A stretch of DNA of 64,000 nt from Marichromatium bheemlicum (GCF_012276755.1 NZ_JAAXKX010000006.1:62001-126000), one strand, 5' to 3'. Counted from the stretch's first letter, positions 19,343 through 28,120 are shown. The notes: generated by a model from the sequence alone, not told the origin. Program-made: numbers and translations.

Positions 19343-21454
19343 ATGGACACAGACCCCAGCCCACGCCCCCTCGTCCGCCTGTTGCTGACGCTCACGGCAT
19401 TCATCGTCCTCGGCGGCTGCGAGCACGCCGACTGGGATCCCACGCTCAGGCTCGGGGCACCGAGCGGACATGTCCTCGACCACACCCCGGGGGCGACCGA
19501 GGATCGCGGCGGCACCACCGCCACCACCATCGCCCTCGGCAACCGTGGCACCCGCACCCGCGACTTCATCGACCCCGGCAACGCCACCATGGTCCAACCG
19601 CTCGCTCGGCCCGAGGTCGACACCGCCCCAGGCGAGGTCACCCTCAATTTCGAGCGCACCGATCTCCGCGAGGTGGTACGGGTGATCCTCGGCGAGGTCC
19701 TGCAACGTGACTACGTGCTCCACCCTGCGGTACAGGGCGAGGTCTCGCTGCAGGCCCAGGCGCTGCGACGCGAGCACCTGCTGCCGACCCTCGAGACCAT
19801 GCTCAGGATGAACGGCGCGGCCCTGGTCGAGCGCGGCGGCGGCTACCAGATCCTGCCGCTGACCAACGCGCTGCAGGGCCAGGTCGTGCCCCAGCTCGGC
19901 GAATCGAGCCGCGCACTGCCGGCCGGCTACAGCGTCCAGGTGGTGCCGCTGCGCTATATCGGCGCCGCGGAGATGGGGCGCATCCTCGAACCGCTCGCCC
20001 CTGAGGGCAGCATCCTGCGTCTCGACACCCAGCGAAACCTGGTGGTGATCGCCGGTACCGGCCCGGAGATGAGCAACCTGCTCGACACCATCCGGGTATT
20101 CGACGTCGACTGGATGGCCGGACTCTCGGTCGGCTTCTTCATGCTCGAGTTCGCCAAGGCCGAGGCGGTGGTCGAACAGCTCACCGCCCTGCTCGACGCC
20201 GAGGAGGGCGGTGCCCTCGCCGGGGTGCTCCGCTTCGTCCCGATCGAGAGCGCCAACGCGCTGCTAGTGGTCTCGCCACAGCAAGGCTACGTCGAGCGCG
20301 CGCGCGACTGGATCAAGCGCCTGGACATGGCCGAGGCCTCGGGCGAGTCGGCCGAGCGGCTGTTCGTCTATCGCGTCCGTCATGGCGACGCCGAGGCGCT
20401 CGCCGAGACCCTGGCGGCACTGTTCGGGCGCCACCAGGACGACGGCCGAGGCGCCCTCGGCGCGGTGGCGCCGGGGCTGCAACGCGCCAGCCTCGACGAG
20501 GCCGGCGCCAGCATCGAGGACGGTGCCCCCCGCGCCCGGGCCCACCGTCTCGACACCGGGGTCGGCATCGTCGCCGACACGGTCAACAACTCACTGCTCA
20601 TCAAGGCCAGTGCCCGCGACTATCAGAAGATCCTCGATGCGCTCAAGCAGCTCGACATCGTCCCACTGCAGGTGCTGGTCGAGGCGACCATCGTCGAGGT
20701 CACCCTCACCGGCAACCTCGAGTACGGGGTGCAGTGGGACTTCTTCGGTCTCGCCACCGCCGACCAGCGCAGCAACTTCCGGCTCGACGGCACCCTCGAC
20801 GGCGCCAAGGACTCGGGTATCGGCGCGACCTTCCCCGGCTTCACCTGGTCGGTGATCTCACGCCCCGACACCATCCGTGCCACCCTCAGTGCACTGGCCG
20901 GGCACAACCTCGTCAACGTGCTCTCTTCCCCCACGGTGATGGTGCTCGACAACCAAACGGCACGGATGCAGGTCGGCCAGCAGGTGCCGGTGGCCACCGC
21001 CCAGCAACAGAGCACCTCGACCACCGAGCGTATCGTCAACAACATCGAGTATCGCGACACCGGGGTGATGCTGTCGGTGAGACCGCGCGTCACCCCCGGC
21101 GGCATGGTGCAGATGGAGATCGAACAGGAGGTCAGCACCGTGGCCACCACCGAGAGTTCGAACCTCGATTCGCCCACCTTCCAGACCCGTAACATCACCA
21201 GCTCGGTGGCGGTACGCTCCAACCAGGCGGTGGTACTCGGCGGGCTGATCCAGGACCAGCGCGAGGACGGCAAGCAGGGTCTGCCGGGGCTCTACGACCT
21301 GCCGATCGCCGGGGCCCTGTTCGGCGAGCGTCGCAAGAAGGCCAATCGCACCGAGCTGGTGGTGATCCTCACCCCCAGGGTCATCACCAGCGACCAGGAC
21401 CTCGAGGCCGTCACCCGAGACTTCCGCAGCAAGGTCAAGGGGTTGGAGTTCTAA
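19343..21454 (+). CDS. gspD: Type II secretion secretin GspD, lipoprotein
   Basis: The 703-residue protein forms the outer-membrane secretion channel. It starts with a lipoprotein signal (LRLLLTLTAFIVLGGC type, lipid Cys at about residue 26). Periplasmic N-domains follow (VTLNFERTDLREVVRVILGE and several N1/N2 repeats), then the C-terminal secretin barrel with VLSSPTVMVLDNQTARMQVG and QVPVATAQQQ. The N-terminal lipidation suggests it may reach the outer membrane without a separate pilotin. It has a GAGG ribosome binding site. It is the last gene of the cluster; the ATPase, platform and pseudopilin genes (gspE, F, G-K) are not in this window. Confidence 0.92.
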   Translation: MDTDPSPRPLVRLLLTLTAFIVLGGCEHADWDPTLRLGAPSGHVLDHTPGATEDRGGTTATTIALGNRGTRTRDFIDPGNATMVQPLARPEVDTAPGEVTLNFERTDLREVVRVILGEVLQRDYVLHPAVQGEVSLQAQALRREHLLPTLETMLRMNGAALVERGGGYQILPLTNALQGQVVPQLGESSRALPAGYSVQVVPLRYIGAAEMGRILEPLAPEGSILRLDTQRNLVVIAGTGPEMSNLLDTIRVFDVDWMAGLSVGFFMLEFAKAEAVVEQLTALLDAEEGGALAGVLRFVPIESANALLVVSPQQGYVERARDWIKRLDMAEASGESAERLFVYRVRHGDAEALAETLAALFGRHQDDGRGALGAVAPGLQRASLDEAGASIEDGAPRARAHRLDTGVGIVADTVNNSLLIKASARDYQKILDALKQLDIVPLQVLVEATIVEVTLTGNLEYGVQWDFFGLATADQRSNFRLDGTLDGAKDSGIGATFPGFTWSVISRPDTIRATLSALAGHNLVNVLSSPTVMVLDNQTARMQVGQQVPVATAQQQSTSTTERIVNNIEYRDTGVMLSVRPRVTPGGMVQMEIEQEVSTVATTESSNLDSPTFQTRNITSSVAVRSNQAVVLGGLIQDQREDGKQGLPGLYDLPIAGALFGERRKKANRTELVVILTPRVITSDQDLEAVTRDFRSKVKGLEF

Positions 21455-21473
21455 TGCTCGGTTCTCAGAAGAC

Positions 21474-21630
21474 TGAACCGCAAAGGCGCGAAGGGCGCAA
21501 AGGACTTTGATCAGCGGGTATCGTTGCGACGTCTACTGCCCGCCGGCGGCTGATTGCAGACCGCGCCAAGCAACCTATACCGCTGTATCTTATTGATTTT
21601 ATTCGCGTCCTTCGCGCCTTTGCGGTTCAA
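21474..21630. mobile_element. MITE-like element: module A inverted pair with a ~100-bp core
   Basis: A direct module A copy (21474-21503) and an inverted copy (21602-21630) face each other as terminal inverted repeats, about 25 of 27 positions identical. They enclose roughly 98 bp with no coding frame. The structure resembles a non-autonomous miniature inverted-repeat element, but no target-site duplication was identified, so mobility is only inferred. Confidence 0.5.
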
Positions 21631-21647
21631 GCTCCCCAGCGTCCCTC

Positions 21648-22274
21648 TCAGCGCGAGGCAGTGGCGAGTTTGAGGGCGAGGCCGGCGAAGACAGCGCCGG
21701 CCAGCCGGTTGAGCAGCACCTGGGCGCGGGGCGAGCGACGCAGGCGGGCGCCGAGGGTGCCGGAAGACCAAGCAATGGCCGAGAACACCAGCAGCGCCGA
21801 GAGCATGAACAGCGCCCCGAGCAGCAACAGCTGCAGGGTCAGCGAGCCGCGCGCGGGATCGGCGAACTGGGGCAGGAAGGCGAGGAAGAAGATCGCCACC
21901 TTGGGGTTGGTGGTGCTCATCAGCACGCCACGGGCATAGAGCTGCGCGGGGCGCGGCGCAATCGCGCCGCCACCGTCGAGCGCGCTGGCCCCGGCACGCA
22001 ACGCCTGCCAGGCGAGATAGAGCAGATAGAGTGCACCGAGCACCTTGAGCACGGTGAAGGCGAGCGCCGAGGCGGCGAACAGCGCGGCCACGCCGAGCGC
22101 CACTGCAGCGGTATGGAACAGCACCCCGGTACACAACCCCAAGGTGACGAAGAGCCCTGCCAGCCGACCATGCAGGGCCGACTGGGTGAGCACGAAGATG
22201 TTGTCAGGCCCCGGCGCGAGCGCCAGGGCGGTGGCGGCGGCGAAGAACAGCAGCGCGGTATCGAGGGGCAACAT
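21648..22274 (-). CDS. LysE/RhtB family amino acid exporter
   Basis: The 208-residue protein has six hydrophobic segments and the family N-terminus LALAPGPDNIFVLTQSALHG. The mid-protein motif GVLMSTTNPKVAIFFLAFLPQF is also diagnostic of the family. Members export amino acids such as lysine, homoserine, threonine or leucine from the cytoplasm; the substrate is not predictable. The gene is flanked on both sides by repeat-rich intergenic DNA (21474-21630 and 22362-22737) and has no evident operon partner. Confidence 0.9.
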   Translation of the reverse strand: MLPLDTALLFFAAATALALAPGPDNIFVLTQSALHGRLAGLFVTLGLCTGVLFHTAAVALGVAALFAASALAFTVLKVLGALYLLYLAWQALRAGASALDGGGAIAPRPAQLYARGVLMSTTNPKVAIFFLAFLPQFADPARGSLTLQLLLLGALFMLSALLVFSAIAWSSGTLGARLRRSPRAQVLLNRLAGAVFAGLALKLATASR

Positions 22275-22361
22275 GACGGGGCGACCGTGAAGAAGAACGA
22301 TCGCTCATCAATACCACGCGCCCCCCGCCCGCGCACCCCACCCGAGACCGTCAGCTGCCCC

Positions 22362-22469
22362 TTGGCGGCTGGTAGCTGAAGCCTGATCGCTGAAAGCGCA
22401 TCCTTCCTTCGCGCCCTTTGGGCCTTTGCGGTTCAAATCAGCTTCCAGCGATCAGCATCCAGCCTCCAG
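22362..22469. repeat. Composite repeat: module B heptamers, module A, inverted module B heptamers
   Basis: Five plus-strand heptamers (TTGGCGG, CTGGTAG, CTGAAGC, CTGATCG, CTGAAAG; 22362-22396) precede an inverted module A (22405-22438, ending CCTTTGCGGTTCAA). Four minus-strand heptamers follow (22442-22469). The 22362-22438 part is duplicated at 22645-22721. The whole gap 22275-22754 is repeat DNA with no gene. Confidence 0.75.
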
Positions 22470-22476
22470 TGGCGAT

Positions 22477-22538
22477 GTTGGGTTGCCCGTCCTAGAGTCC
22501 CGAGGATTGGTCGATCGGTGGTGTATGGGCAACCCAAC
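22477..22538. repeat. 12-bp inverted repeat with 38-base loop
   Basis: GTTGGGTTGCCC (22477-22488) and GGGCAACCCAAC (22527-22538) are perfect inverted arms. They lie inside the composite repeat region. A similar, longer palindrome sits at 26175-26243. Confidence 0.7.
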
Positions 22539-22590
22539 CTACGGGCTGGAGGCTGGTGTTGCACGATCGTCGATTGACAGGCAAGACGGT

Positions 22591-22737
22591 ATCTTTGCGG
22601 TTCAAATTCCTGGCGACTGGCGACTGGCGATTGGCGGCTGACTGCTGGGGGCTGGCGGCTGAAGCCTGATCGCTGAAAGCGCATCTCTCCTTCGCGTCCT
22701 TTGGGCCTTTGCGGTTCAAATTCCTGACGACTGGCGA
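22591..22737. repeat. Composite repeat: module A fragment, heptamers, module A, heptamers
   Basis: A partial module A end (CTTTGCGGTTCAAATTC) leads into ten heptamers in one register (22610-22679, CTGGCGA to CTGAAAG). A full inverted module A follows (22688-22721), then two more heptamers (CTGACGA, CTGGCGA). The central part is a near-identical direct copy of 22362-22438, about 285 bp away. Confidence 0.8.
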
Positions 22738-22754
22738 CCGCGTCGAAAACGGCG

Positions 22755-23333
22755 TCACTCGTCCTCCTCGGCGAGCAGCCCGTAACGGACCTGACCGGCA
22801 CACTTATCGCGCACCAACACCCAGCCTGGCGGTGCCTCCGGCAGCCCTTCCTGACGCCCGCGCTCGACATAGACGCGCCCGCCCGACGCCACCCAGCCGT
22901 CCTCGACCAGCCGTGTCAGCGCCGGGGCGAGCAAGTCCTCGGCGAAGGGCGGATCGAGGAAGATCAGGTCGAAGGGACGCGCCGGGGTGGCGGCGAGCCA
23001 CTCCAGCGCATCGGCACGGATCACCTCGACCGACGACTCACCGAGGGTGCGGACATTGGCCTGGAGCTGGCGCGCCGCCGCCGCGGCGCGCTCGATCATC
23101 ACCACCTCGCCGGCGCCGCGCGAGCAGGCCTCGAGCCCGAGCGCGCCGCTGCCGGCGAAGAGGTCGAGACAGCGTGCCCCGGCGATCGTCGGCGCCACCC
23201 AGTTGAACAGGGTCTCGCGCACCCGATCGGCGGTCGGGCGCAGCCCCGGCTGATCGATCACCGGCAGCCGGCGACCGCGATGGCGGCCGCCGACGATACG
23301 CAGCTGATGCTGCCCCGACCTACTCGGCTTCAT
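22755..23333 (-). CDS. rsmD: 16S rRNA (guanine(966)-N2)-methyltransferase
   Basis: The 192-residue SAM-dependent enzyme methylates G966 of 16S rRNA in the 30S subunit. Motif I is LDLFAGSGALGLEACSRGA and the catalytic motif is FLDPPF. The N-terminal LRIVGGRHRGRRLPV stretch is the RsmD signature. The ATG at 23333 overlaps the end of the upstream M16 gene by 14 bp, so the three genes 26026 to 22755 form a minus-strand operon. In many gammaproteobacteria rsmD lies next to ftsY-ftsE-ftsX, as here. Confidence 0.93.
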   Translation of the reverse strand: MKPSRSGQHQLRIVGGRHRGRRLPVIDQPGLRPTADRVRETLFNWVAPTIAGARCLDLFAGSGALGLEACSRGAGEVVMIERAAAAARQLQANVRTLGESSVEVIRADALEWLAATPARPFDLIFLDPPFAEDLLAPALTRLVEDGWVASGGRVYVERGRQEGLPEAPPGWVLVRDKCAGQVRYGLLAEEDE

Positions 23334-24666
23334 CGGCCCGTGCCGTCTGCCCGGCGCCACCGCCGACCTCGACCAGCGCCATCCGCTCGGGATCGACCCG
23401 GCGCGCGAAGGCATCGCGGATCTGCGCGGCGTCGACCGCCTCGACACGCTCGGTAAAGCGCGCGAGATGATCGAGCGGCAGGTCGTAGAAGCCGATCATC
23501 GCCAAGTACTGGACGATGTCGCCGTTGCTGTCGATGCGCAGCGGGAAGCCGCCGGTGATGTTGCGCTTGGCGGCATCGAGTTCGGCCTCGGTCGGCCCCG
23601 CAGCGATGAAGCGTTTGAGGGTCTCGCGCATCACCGTGATCGCCTGCTCGGCCTGATCGTTGCGGGTCTGCAGCCCCATCAGGAAAGGACCGGACTGAGC
23701 CAGCGGCAGGAAATAGCTATAGACGCTGTAGGACAGTCCGCGCTGCTCGCGCACCTCGTGCATCAGTTGCGAGACCAGCCCGCTACCACCGAGGATGTGG
23801 TTGCCGACGTAGAGCGCGAAGTAGTCGGGATCACCGCGGCGCATCCCCGGCTGACCGGCGAGCACCGCCGTCTGACTCGACGGGAAGGCGATGCGCTGTT
23901 GCATGCCCTGCGCGAGTGCCGCCACCTCGGGCAGCGCCGGGGCCGCCGCGCCGCGCGGCAGGGCGCCGACCACGCGCTCGGCGAGCTGCTCGGCGCCGGC
24001 GCGATCGAGCGCGCCGACGATCGCCACCACCGCGTTGGCACCGACCAGATAGCGCTGGTGGAAGGCGACCAGATCGTCGCGGGTGATCGCGCTCACCCCC
24101 TCGGCGGTGCCGGACGGGTCCTCGGCATAGGGGTGATCACCATAGATCGCCCGATAGAAGGCGCGGCTGGCCTGGGTACGCGGTGACTCCTGCTGCTGGC
24201 GCAGCGCCACCAGACGATTCTCACGCACCCGCTCGAGAGCGGTCGCGGGGAAGCGCGGCGCGGCGAGCAGGGTGGCGAGGGTGTCGAGGGCGGTATCGAG
24301 CGCCGGCTCGCGGGTCAGGCTGCGCAGCGACACCGAGAAGATGTCGCGATCGACCCCGCGACCGAACTCGGCACCAACACCCTCGAGACGGGTGGCGATG
24401 GTATCGGCGTCCCACTCACCGGCGCCCTGGGCGAGCATCGCCGCGGTCAGCGAGGCCAGCCCGGGACGCGCACCGTCGCGCGCACTGCCGGCATCGAAGG
24501 CCAGGCGCAGATCGACCATCGGCAACCCAGGGGCGGCGACGAACAGCACCCGGGCGCCGTTGTCGGTCTCCCAGGTCTGGATCTCGGGGGTGGCCTGGAC
24601 GAGCCCGGCGACGCACAGCAGCAGGGCGCCGAGCCAGAGGCGCGGGCGGAAGCGATCAGCGGACAT
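23320..24666 (-). CDS. M16 family peptidase-like protein without zinc motif
   Basis: The 448-residue protein has a signal peptide (LWLGALLLCVAGLVQA) and two M16 domains. The HxxEH inverted zinc motif expected in the first domain is absent; the region reads ARPGLASLTAAMLAQGAGEW. The C-terminal domain keeps the R/Y region EVREQRGLSYSVYSYF. In this family such inactive members pair with an active partner in the periplasm, and the neighbouring gene encodes that partner. It overlaps the upstream gene by 11 bp and rsmD by 14 bp, so coupling is likely. Confidence 0.85.
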   Translation of the reverse strand: MSADRFRPRLWLGALLLCVAGLVQATPEIQTWETDNGARVLFVAAPGLPMVDLRLAFDAGSARDGARPGLASLTAAMLAQGAGEWDADTIATRLEGVGAEFGRGVDRDIFSVSLRSLTREPALDTALDTLATLLAAPRFPATALERVRENRLVALRQQQESPRTQASRAFYRAIYGDHPYAEDPSGTAEGVSAITRDDLVAFHQRYLVGANAVVAIVGALDRAGAEQLAERVVGALPRGAAAPALPEVAALAQGMQQRIAFPSSQTAVLAGQPGMRRGDPDYFALYVGNHILGGSGLVSQLMHEVREQRGLSYSVYSYFLPLAQSGPFLMGLQTRNDQAEQAITVMRETLKRFIAAGPTEAELDAAKRNITGGFPLRIDSNGDIVQYLAMIGFYDLPLDHLARFTERVEAVDAAQIRDAFARRVDPERMALVEVGGGAGQTARADEAE

Positions 24667-26026
24667 GGGCGGCTCCTCGATGGGACATGGCGGGGGCGGC
24701 GGCGGGGTCGAGCGGTTGCGGGTCGAGCACGGCAACGGTGAGCCGGTCGGCCACCAGATACTTGCGCGCGACCGCCTGGATCTGCTCCGGGGTCACCGCG
24801 GCGAGCGCATCGACATAGCGATCGGCCAGCTCCCAGCCGAGCCCGACGGTCTCGAGTTGACCGAGCAGCATGCCCTGATAGAACAGCGAGTCCTTCTCAT
24901 AGACCTTATCGGCGATGAGCTGATTGCGCACCCGCTCGAGTTCGGCGGGGTCGACCGGCGCGTCCTGCAGCCGCGCGATCTCGTCGCGCAGCGCCTGCTC
25001 AAGCTCATCGATGGCATGCCCCTGGGCGGGGACACCCTCGAACAGGAACAGCCCGGGCAGCCGCCCGAAGGCGCTGTAACCGGCGCCGACCGAGGCGGCC
25101 ACCTCGCGCCCGCGCACCAGCTCGCGCTCGAGGCGCGCGCTCTTGCCGCCGTCGAGCACCGAGGCCAGCACCTCGAGCGCATAGGGCTCCCACGCGGTCT
25201 CGGCATCGATCACCGCCGGGGCCTTGTAGCCCATCAGCAGATAGGGCTCCTGCGCCGGGGCCTTGACCCGCAGCCGCTTCTCGCCGAGCTGTTCGGGCTC
25301 GGGACGGCGCTTCGGGGTGGCGATCGGCTCGGCCTGCAGCGGCCCGAAGTGACGCTCGGCGAGGGCGAAGACCTGCTCGGGGTCGACATCGCCGGCGACC
25401 ACCAGGGTGGCGTTGTTGGGCGCATACCACTGCCGGTACCAGTCACGCAGGTCCTCGACCCGGACCTCCTCCAGATCGCCCGGCCAGCCGATCACCGGGA
25501 TGCCGTAGGGCGAGGCGTCGTAGGCGGTGGCGTTGAAGCGCTCGTAGGTGAGCGACTGCGGGTCGTCGTCGGTGCGCATCCGCCGCTCCTCCTTCACCAC
25601 CTCCAGCTCCTTGGCGAACTCCTCCGGGTCGAGCGCCAGGTTGCGCATGCGCTCGGCCTCGAGCTCGAAGGCGATCTCCAGCCGATCGCTGGCGAGGTTC
25701 TGGAAATAGGCGGTGTAGTCGCGGCTGGTGAAGGCGTTCTCCTCACCACCGTTGGCGGCGATGATGCGCGAGAACTCGCCCGGGGCGAGTCGCTCGGTGC
25801 CCTTGAACATCATGTGCTCGAGCAGGTGCGAGATACCGGTGATACCACCGTACTCGTAGCTCGACCCGACCCGATACCACACCTGGCTGGTGAGCACCGG
25901 GGCGCGATGATCGGGCTTGACCAGAACCTTCAACCCGTTGTCGAGCTGGTGTTCGTAAACCGTCTGGCCCGCGCCCGCCGCCAGCGGCAGCAGGCAGACC
26001 AGGGTCGCGATGAATCGTCGTGACAT
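24656..26026 (-). CDS. M16 family zinc metallopeptidase, catalytic partner
   Basis: The 456-residue periplasmic protein has a signal peptide (FIATLVCLLPLAAGAG) and the M16 zinc motif HLLEH at about residue 68, with the downstream glutamate in the VVKEERRMR region. M16 enzymes degrade short peptides in a clamshell of two domains. The following gene encodes a paralogue without the zinc motif, giving the usual active/inactive pair. The ATG at 26026 is preceded by GCGGAG at suitable spacing; a GTG two codons upstream is possible. Substrate is unknown. Confidence 0.88.
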   Translation of the reverse strand: MSRRFIATLVCLLPLAAGAGQTVYEHQLDNGLKVLVKPDHRAPVLTSQVWYRVGSSYEYGGITGISHLLEHMMFKGTERLAPGEFSRIIAANGGEENAFTSRDYTAYFQNLASDRLEIAFELEAERMRNLALDPEEFAKELEVVKEERRMRTDDDPQSLTYERFNATAYDASPYGIPVIGWPGDLEEVRVEDLRDWYRQWYAPNNATLVVAGDVDPEQVFALAERHFGPLQAEPIATPKRRPEPEQLGEKRLRVKAPAQEPYLLMGYKAPAVIDAETAWEPYALEVLASVLDGGKSARLERELVRGREVAASVGAGYSAFGRLPGLFLFEGVPAQGHAIDELEQALRDEIARLQDAPVDPAELERVRNQLIADKVYEKDSLFYQGMLLGQLETVGLGWELADRYVDALAAVTPEQIQAVARKYLVADRLTVAVLDPQPLDPAAAPAMSHRGAAHVR

Positions 26027-26133
26027 GGACACTCCGCAATCGGGAAGACAAAGGCGATAGATATGGTCACCTTAACCCCTCTCCGAGTTCCGAGCAGCAT
26101 CGAAGCGCAATGCCAGCGGCCAGCGAGAGATCC

Positions 26134-26243
26134 AACCACAAAGACGCGAAGGACACGCAGGGGGCGAGACGTAGGATGGGATGCGTGACCGTGCGCCGAC
26201 GCCAATGATCGGCACCGAGCCGGTCCCGGTCACGCACCCCATC
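26134..26243. repeat. Module A copy followed by a 17-bp palindrome
   Basis: A direct, slightly diverged module A (AACCACAAAGACGCGAAGG) lies at 26134-26160. Next come inverted arms 26175-26191 (GATGGGATGCGTGACCG) and 26227-26243, 16 of 17 positions matching, with a 35-base loop. The gap 26027-26786 holds only repeats and the ftsY leader; no gene is supported. Confidence 0.7.
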
Positions 26244-26392
26244 GCCCCCGGCTCACCGGCATGCTGCGCCTTGCCAAGCCGATCAGGCTGGTGGCTTTCT
26301 CGACCGTTGCGCCATTGCGGTTCACCGCCACGTACCCTTCGCCGCCCATGCAATCCTGACGGCCCCGCGCCACCACCCGCAGTCCGCACCCG

Positions 26393-26679
26393 CTGGCGGC
26401 TGGCAACTGGCAACTGGTGGCTGACGACTGGCGACTGATGACTGGTGGCTGGTGGCTGACGACTGACGACTGACGACTGGCGGCTGGCGACTGGCGACTG
26501 GTGGCTGACGACTGACGACTGGCGGCTGGCGACTGGTGGCTGGCGGCTGACGACTGGCGGCTGGCGACTGGCGACTGGTGGCTGGCGGCTGGTGGCTGGC
26601 AACTGGCAACTGGCAACTGGTGGCTGGTGGCTGGTGGCTGGTGGCTGGTGGCTGGTGGCTGGTGGCTGAAGGCTGGCGG
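26393..26679 (+). repeat. 41-unit heptanucleotide array (module B)
   Basis: Exactly 287 bp are divided into 41 units of 7 bp with no register break. By my count the units are CTGGTGG 14, CTGACGA 7, CTGGCGG 7, CTGGCGA 6, CTGGCAA 5, CTGATGA 1 and CTGAAGG 1. Positions 1-3 are invariant and, apart from CTGAAGG, all variation at positions 4-7 is by transitions. Seven identical CTGGTGG units stand in a row near the 3' end (26617-26665). The array ends 107 bp before the ftsY start. Because 7 is not a multiple of 3, it reads open in several frames, which makes spurious Ser/Gln/Pro-rich ORFs on the minus strand. Confidence 0.95.
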
Positions 26680-26786
26680 CTATAAGCCACCGATCTGTTA
26701 GCATTGCGCCATCCCCGAGGCGGTTGCGACCGCCCCGCTCGGCGCCTGCGCGCACCGCCCCCATCAACACGAGAACCCCCGTCGAT

Positions 26787-28040
26787 ATGTTTGGTTTCGG
26801 AAAGAAGCACAAGACCGCATCCAACGACGCGCCCGCGACCGAGGCGCAGGAACAATCGTCGCGCAAGCCACTGTTCGGACGTCTGTTCGGCGGCGGCAAG
26901 GACAAGACCGAGGCGTCCGAGCAGGCGCCGATCGCAGAGGTCGAGCGCGCGGCCCCTGCACCAGCCGCGCCGATCGCCGAACCGACGCCCGAACCCGAGG
27001 CGCCGCCCGCGCCGCCGCAACGCACCTTCGTGCCACGCGCGCTCGAGCGGCGCGCTGAGGCGCCCGTCGCCTTCGAGCTGCCCGACCTCCCCGAGGAGAC
27101 TCCCGAACCCGAGGCGGAGAACGGCGGCAAGCTGTTCGGCCGGCTGCGCGAGCGGCTCAGCCGCACCCGGGTCAAGCTCGGCGGCGGCATCGGTGAGCTG
27201 CTGCTCGGGCGCAAGCGGATCGACGACGAGCTGCTCGAGGAACTCGAGACCCTGCTGATCACCGCCGATGTCGGCATCGAGGCGACCACCCGGATCATCG
27301 GCGATCTCACCGAGCAGGTGCGGCGCAACGCCCTCGCCGATCCCCAGGCCCTGGTCGACGCCCTCAAGGCCGAGCTGCGTGCCATCCTCGAACGCGCCGA
27401 GGGCCCGGTCGCCCAGCCCACCGAGGGCAAACCCCAGGTGTTGCTGATGGTCGGCATCAACGGCGCCGGCAAGACCACCACCATCGGCAAGCTCGCCAAG
27501 CGGCTACAGGAAGAGGGCAACAGCGTGATGCTCGCCGCCGGCGACACCTTCCGCGCCGCCGCCGTCGAGCAACTCCAGACCTGGGGTGAGCGCAACCGCA
27601 TCCCGGTGATCGCCCAGCACACCGGAGCCGACTCGGCCTCGGTGATCTACGACGCGCTGCAGGCGGCGACCGCGCGCGGCACCGATGTGCTGATCGCCGA
27701 CACCGCCGGGCGGCTGCACACCAAGAGCAACCTGATGGACGAACTCAGCAAGGTGGCGCGGGTGATGAAGAAGATCGACCCCGAGGCACCGCACGAGGTG
27801 ATGCTGGTGGTCGACGCCACCACCGGGCAGAACGCCCTCGCCCAGGCCGAGCACTTCCATCGCGCGGTGGGGCTGACCGGCATCACCCTCACCAAGCTCG
27901 ACGGCACCGCCAAGGGTGGGATCGTGTTCGCGATCGCCGAGCGGCTGCAAGTGCCGATCCGCTTCATCGGGGTCGGCGAGACGATCGAGGACCTGCGCTA
28001 CTTCGACGCCGACGAGTTCGTCGACGCCCTGCTCGGCTGA
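26787..28040 (+). CDS. ftsY: Signal recognition particle receptor FtsY
   Basis: The 417-residue GTPase docks SRP-ribosome complexes at the membrane for co-translational insertion. An acidic, Pro/Ala/Glu-rich A domain (residues about 10-120) precedes the NG domain. The N part contains LLGRKRIDDELLEELE; the G part has the P-loop GINGAGKTTTIGKLA, DTAGR, TKLDGTAKGG and the C-terminal GVGETIEDLRYFDADEFVDAL. The start MFGFGKKH lies in a region following the heptamer array; there is no classical strong ribosome binding site. ftsE and ftsX follow on the same strand, the conserved ftsYEX order. Confidence 0.96.
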   Translation: MFGFGKKHKTASNDAPATEAQEQSSRKPLFGRLFGGGKDKTEASEQAPIAEVERAAPAPAAPIAEPTPEPEAPPAPPQRTFVPRALERRAEAPVAFELPDLPEETPEPEAENGGKLFGRLRERLSRTRVKLGGGIGELLLGRKRIDDELLEELETLLITADVGIEATTRIIGDLTEQVRRNALADPQALVDALKAELRAILERAEGPVAQPTEGKPQVLLMVGINGAGKTTTIGKLAKRLQEEGNSVMLAAGDTFRAAAVEQLQTWGERNRIPVIAQHTGADSASVIYDALQAATARGTDVLIADTAGRLHTKSNLMDELSKVARVMKKIDPEAPHEVMLVVDATTGQNALAQAEHFHRAVGLTGITLTKLDGTAKGGIVFAIAERLQVPIRFIGVGETIEDLRYFDADEFVDALLG

Positions 28041-28120
28041 GCGCCGATGGAGGCGCGCCCCAGCCGCCCAACCGTGACCCCGGCCACGACACCGGGGTCG
28101 TGCCCGGAGAGCCCCGCGCG

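Noticed and set aside
26230-26616. Ser/Gln/Pro-rich proteins coded across the heptamer array
   Set aside because: A 7-bp period without stop codons opens several frames at once; no start, ribosome binding site or conserved domain supports them.
26393-26679. CRISPR array
   Set aside because: The 7-bp units are contiguous with no spacers and there is no Cas gene in the window.
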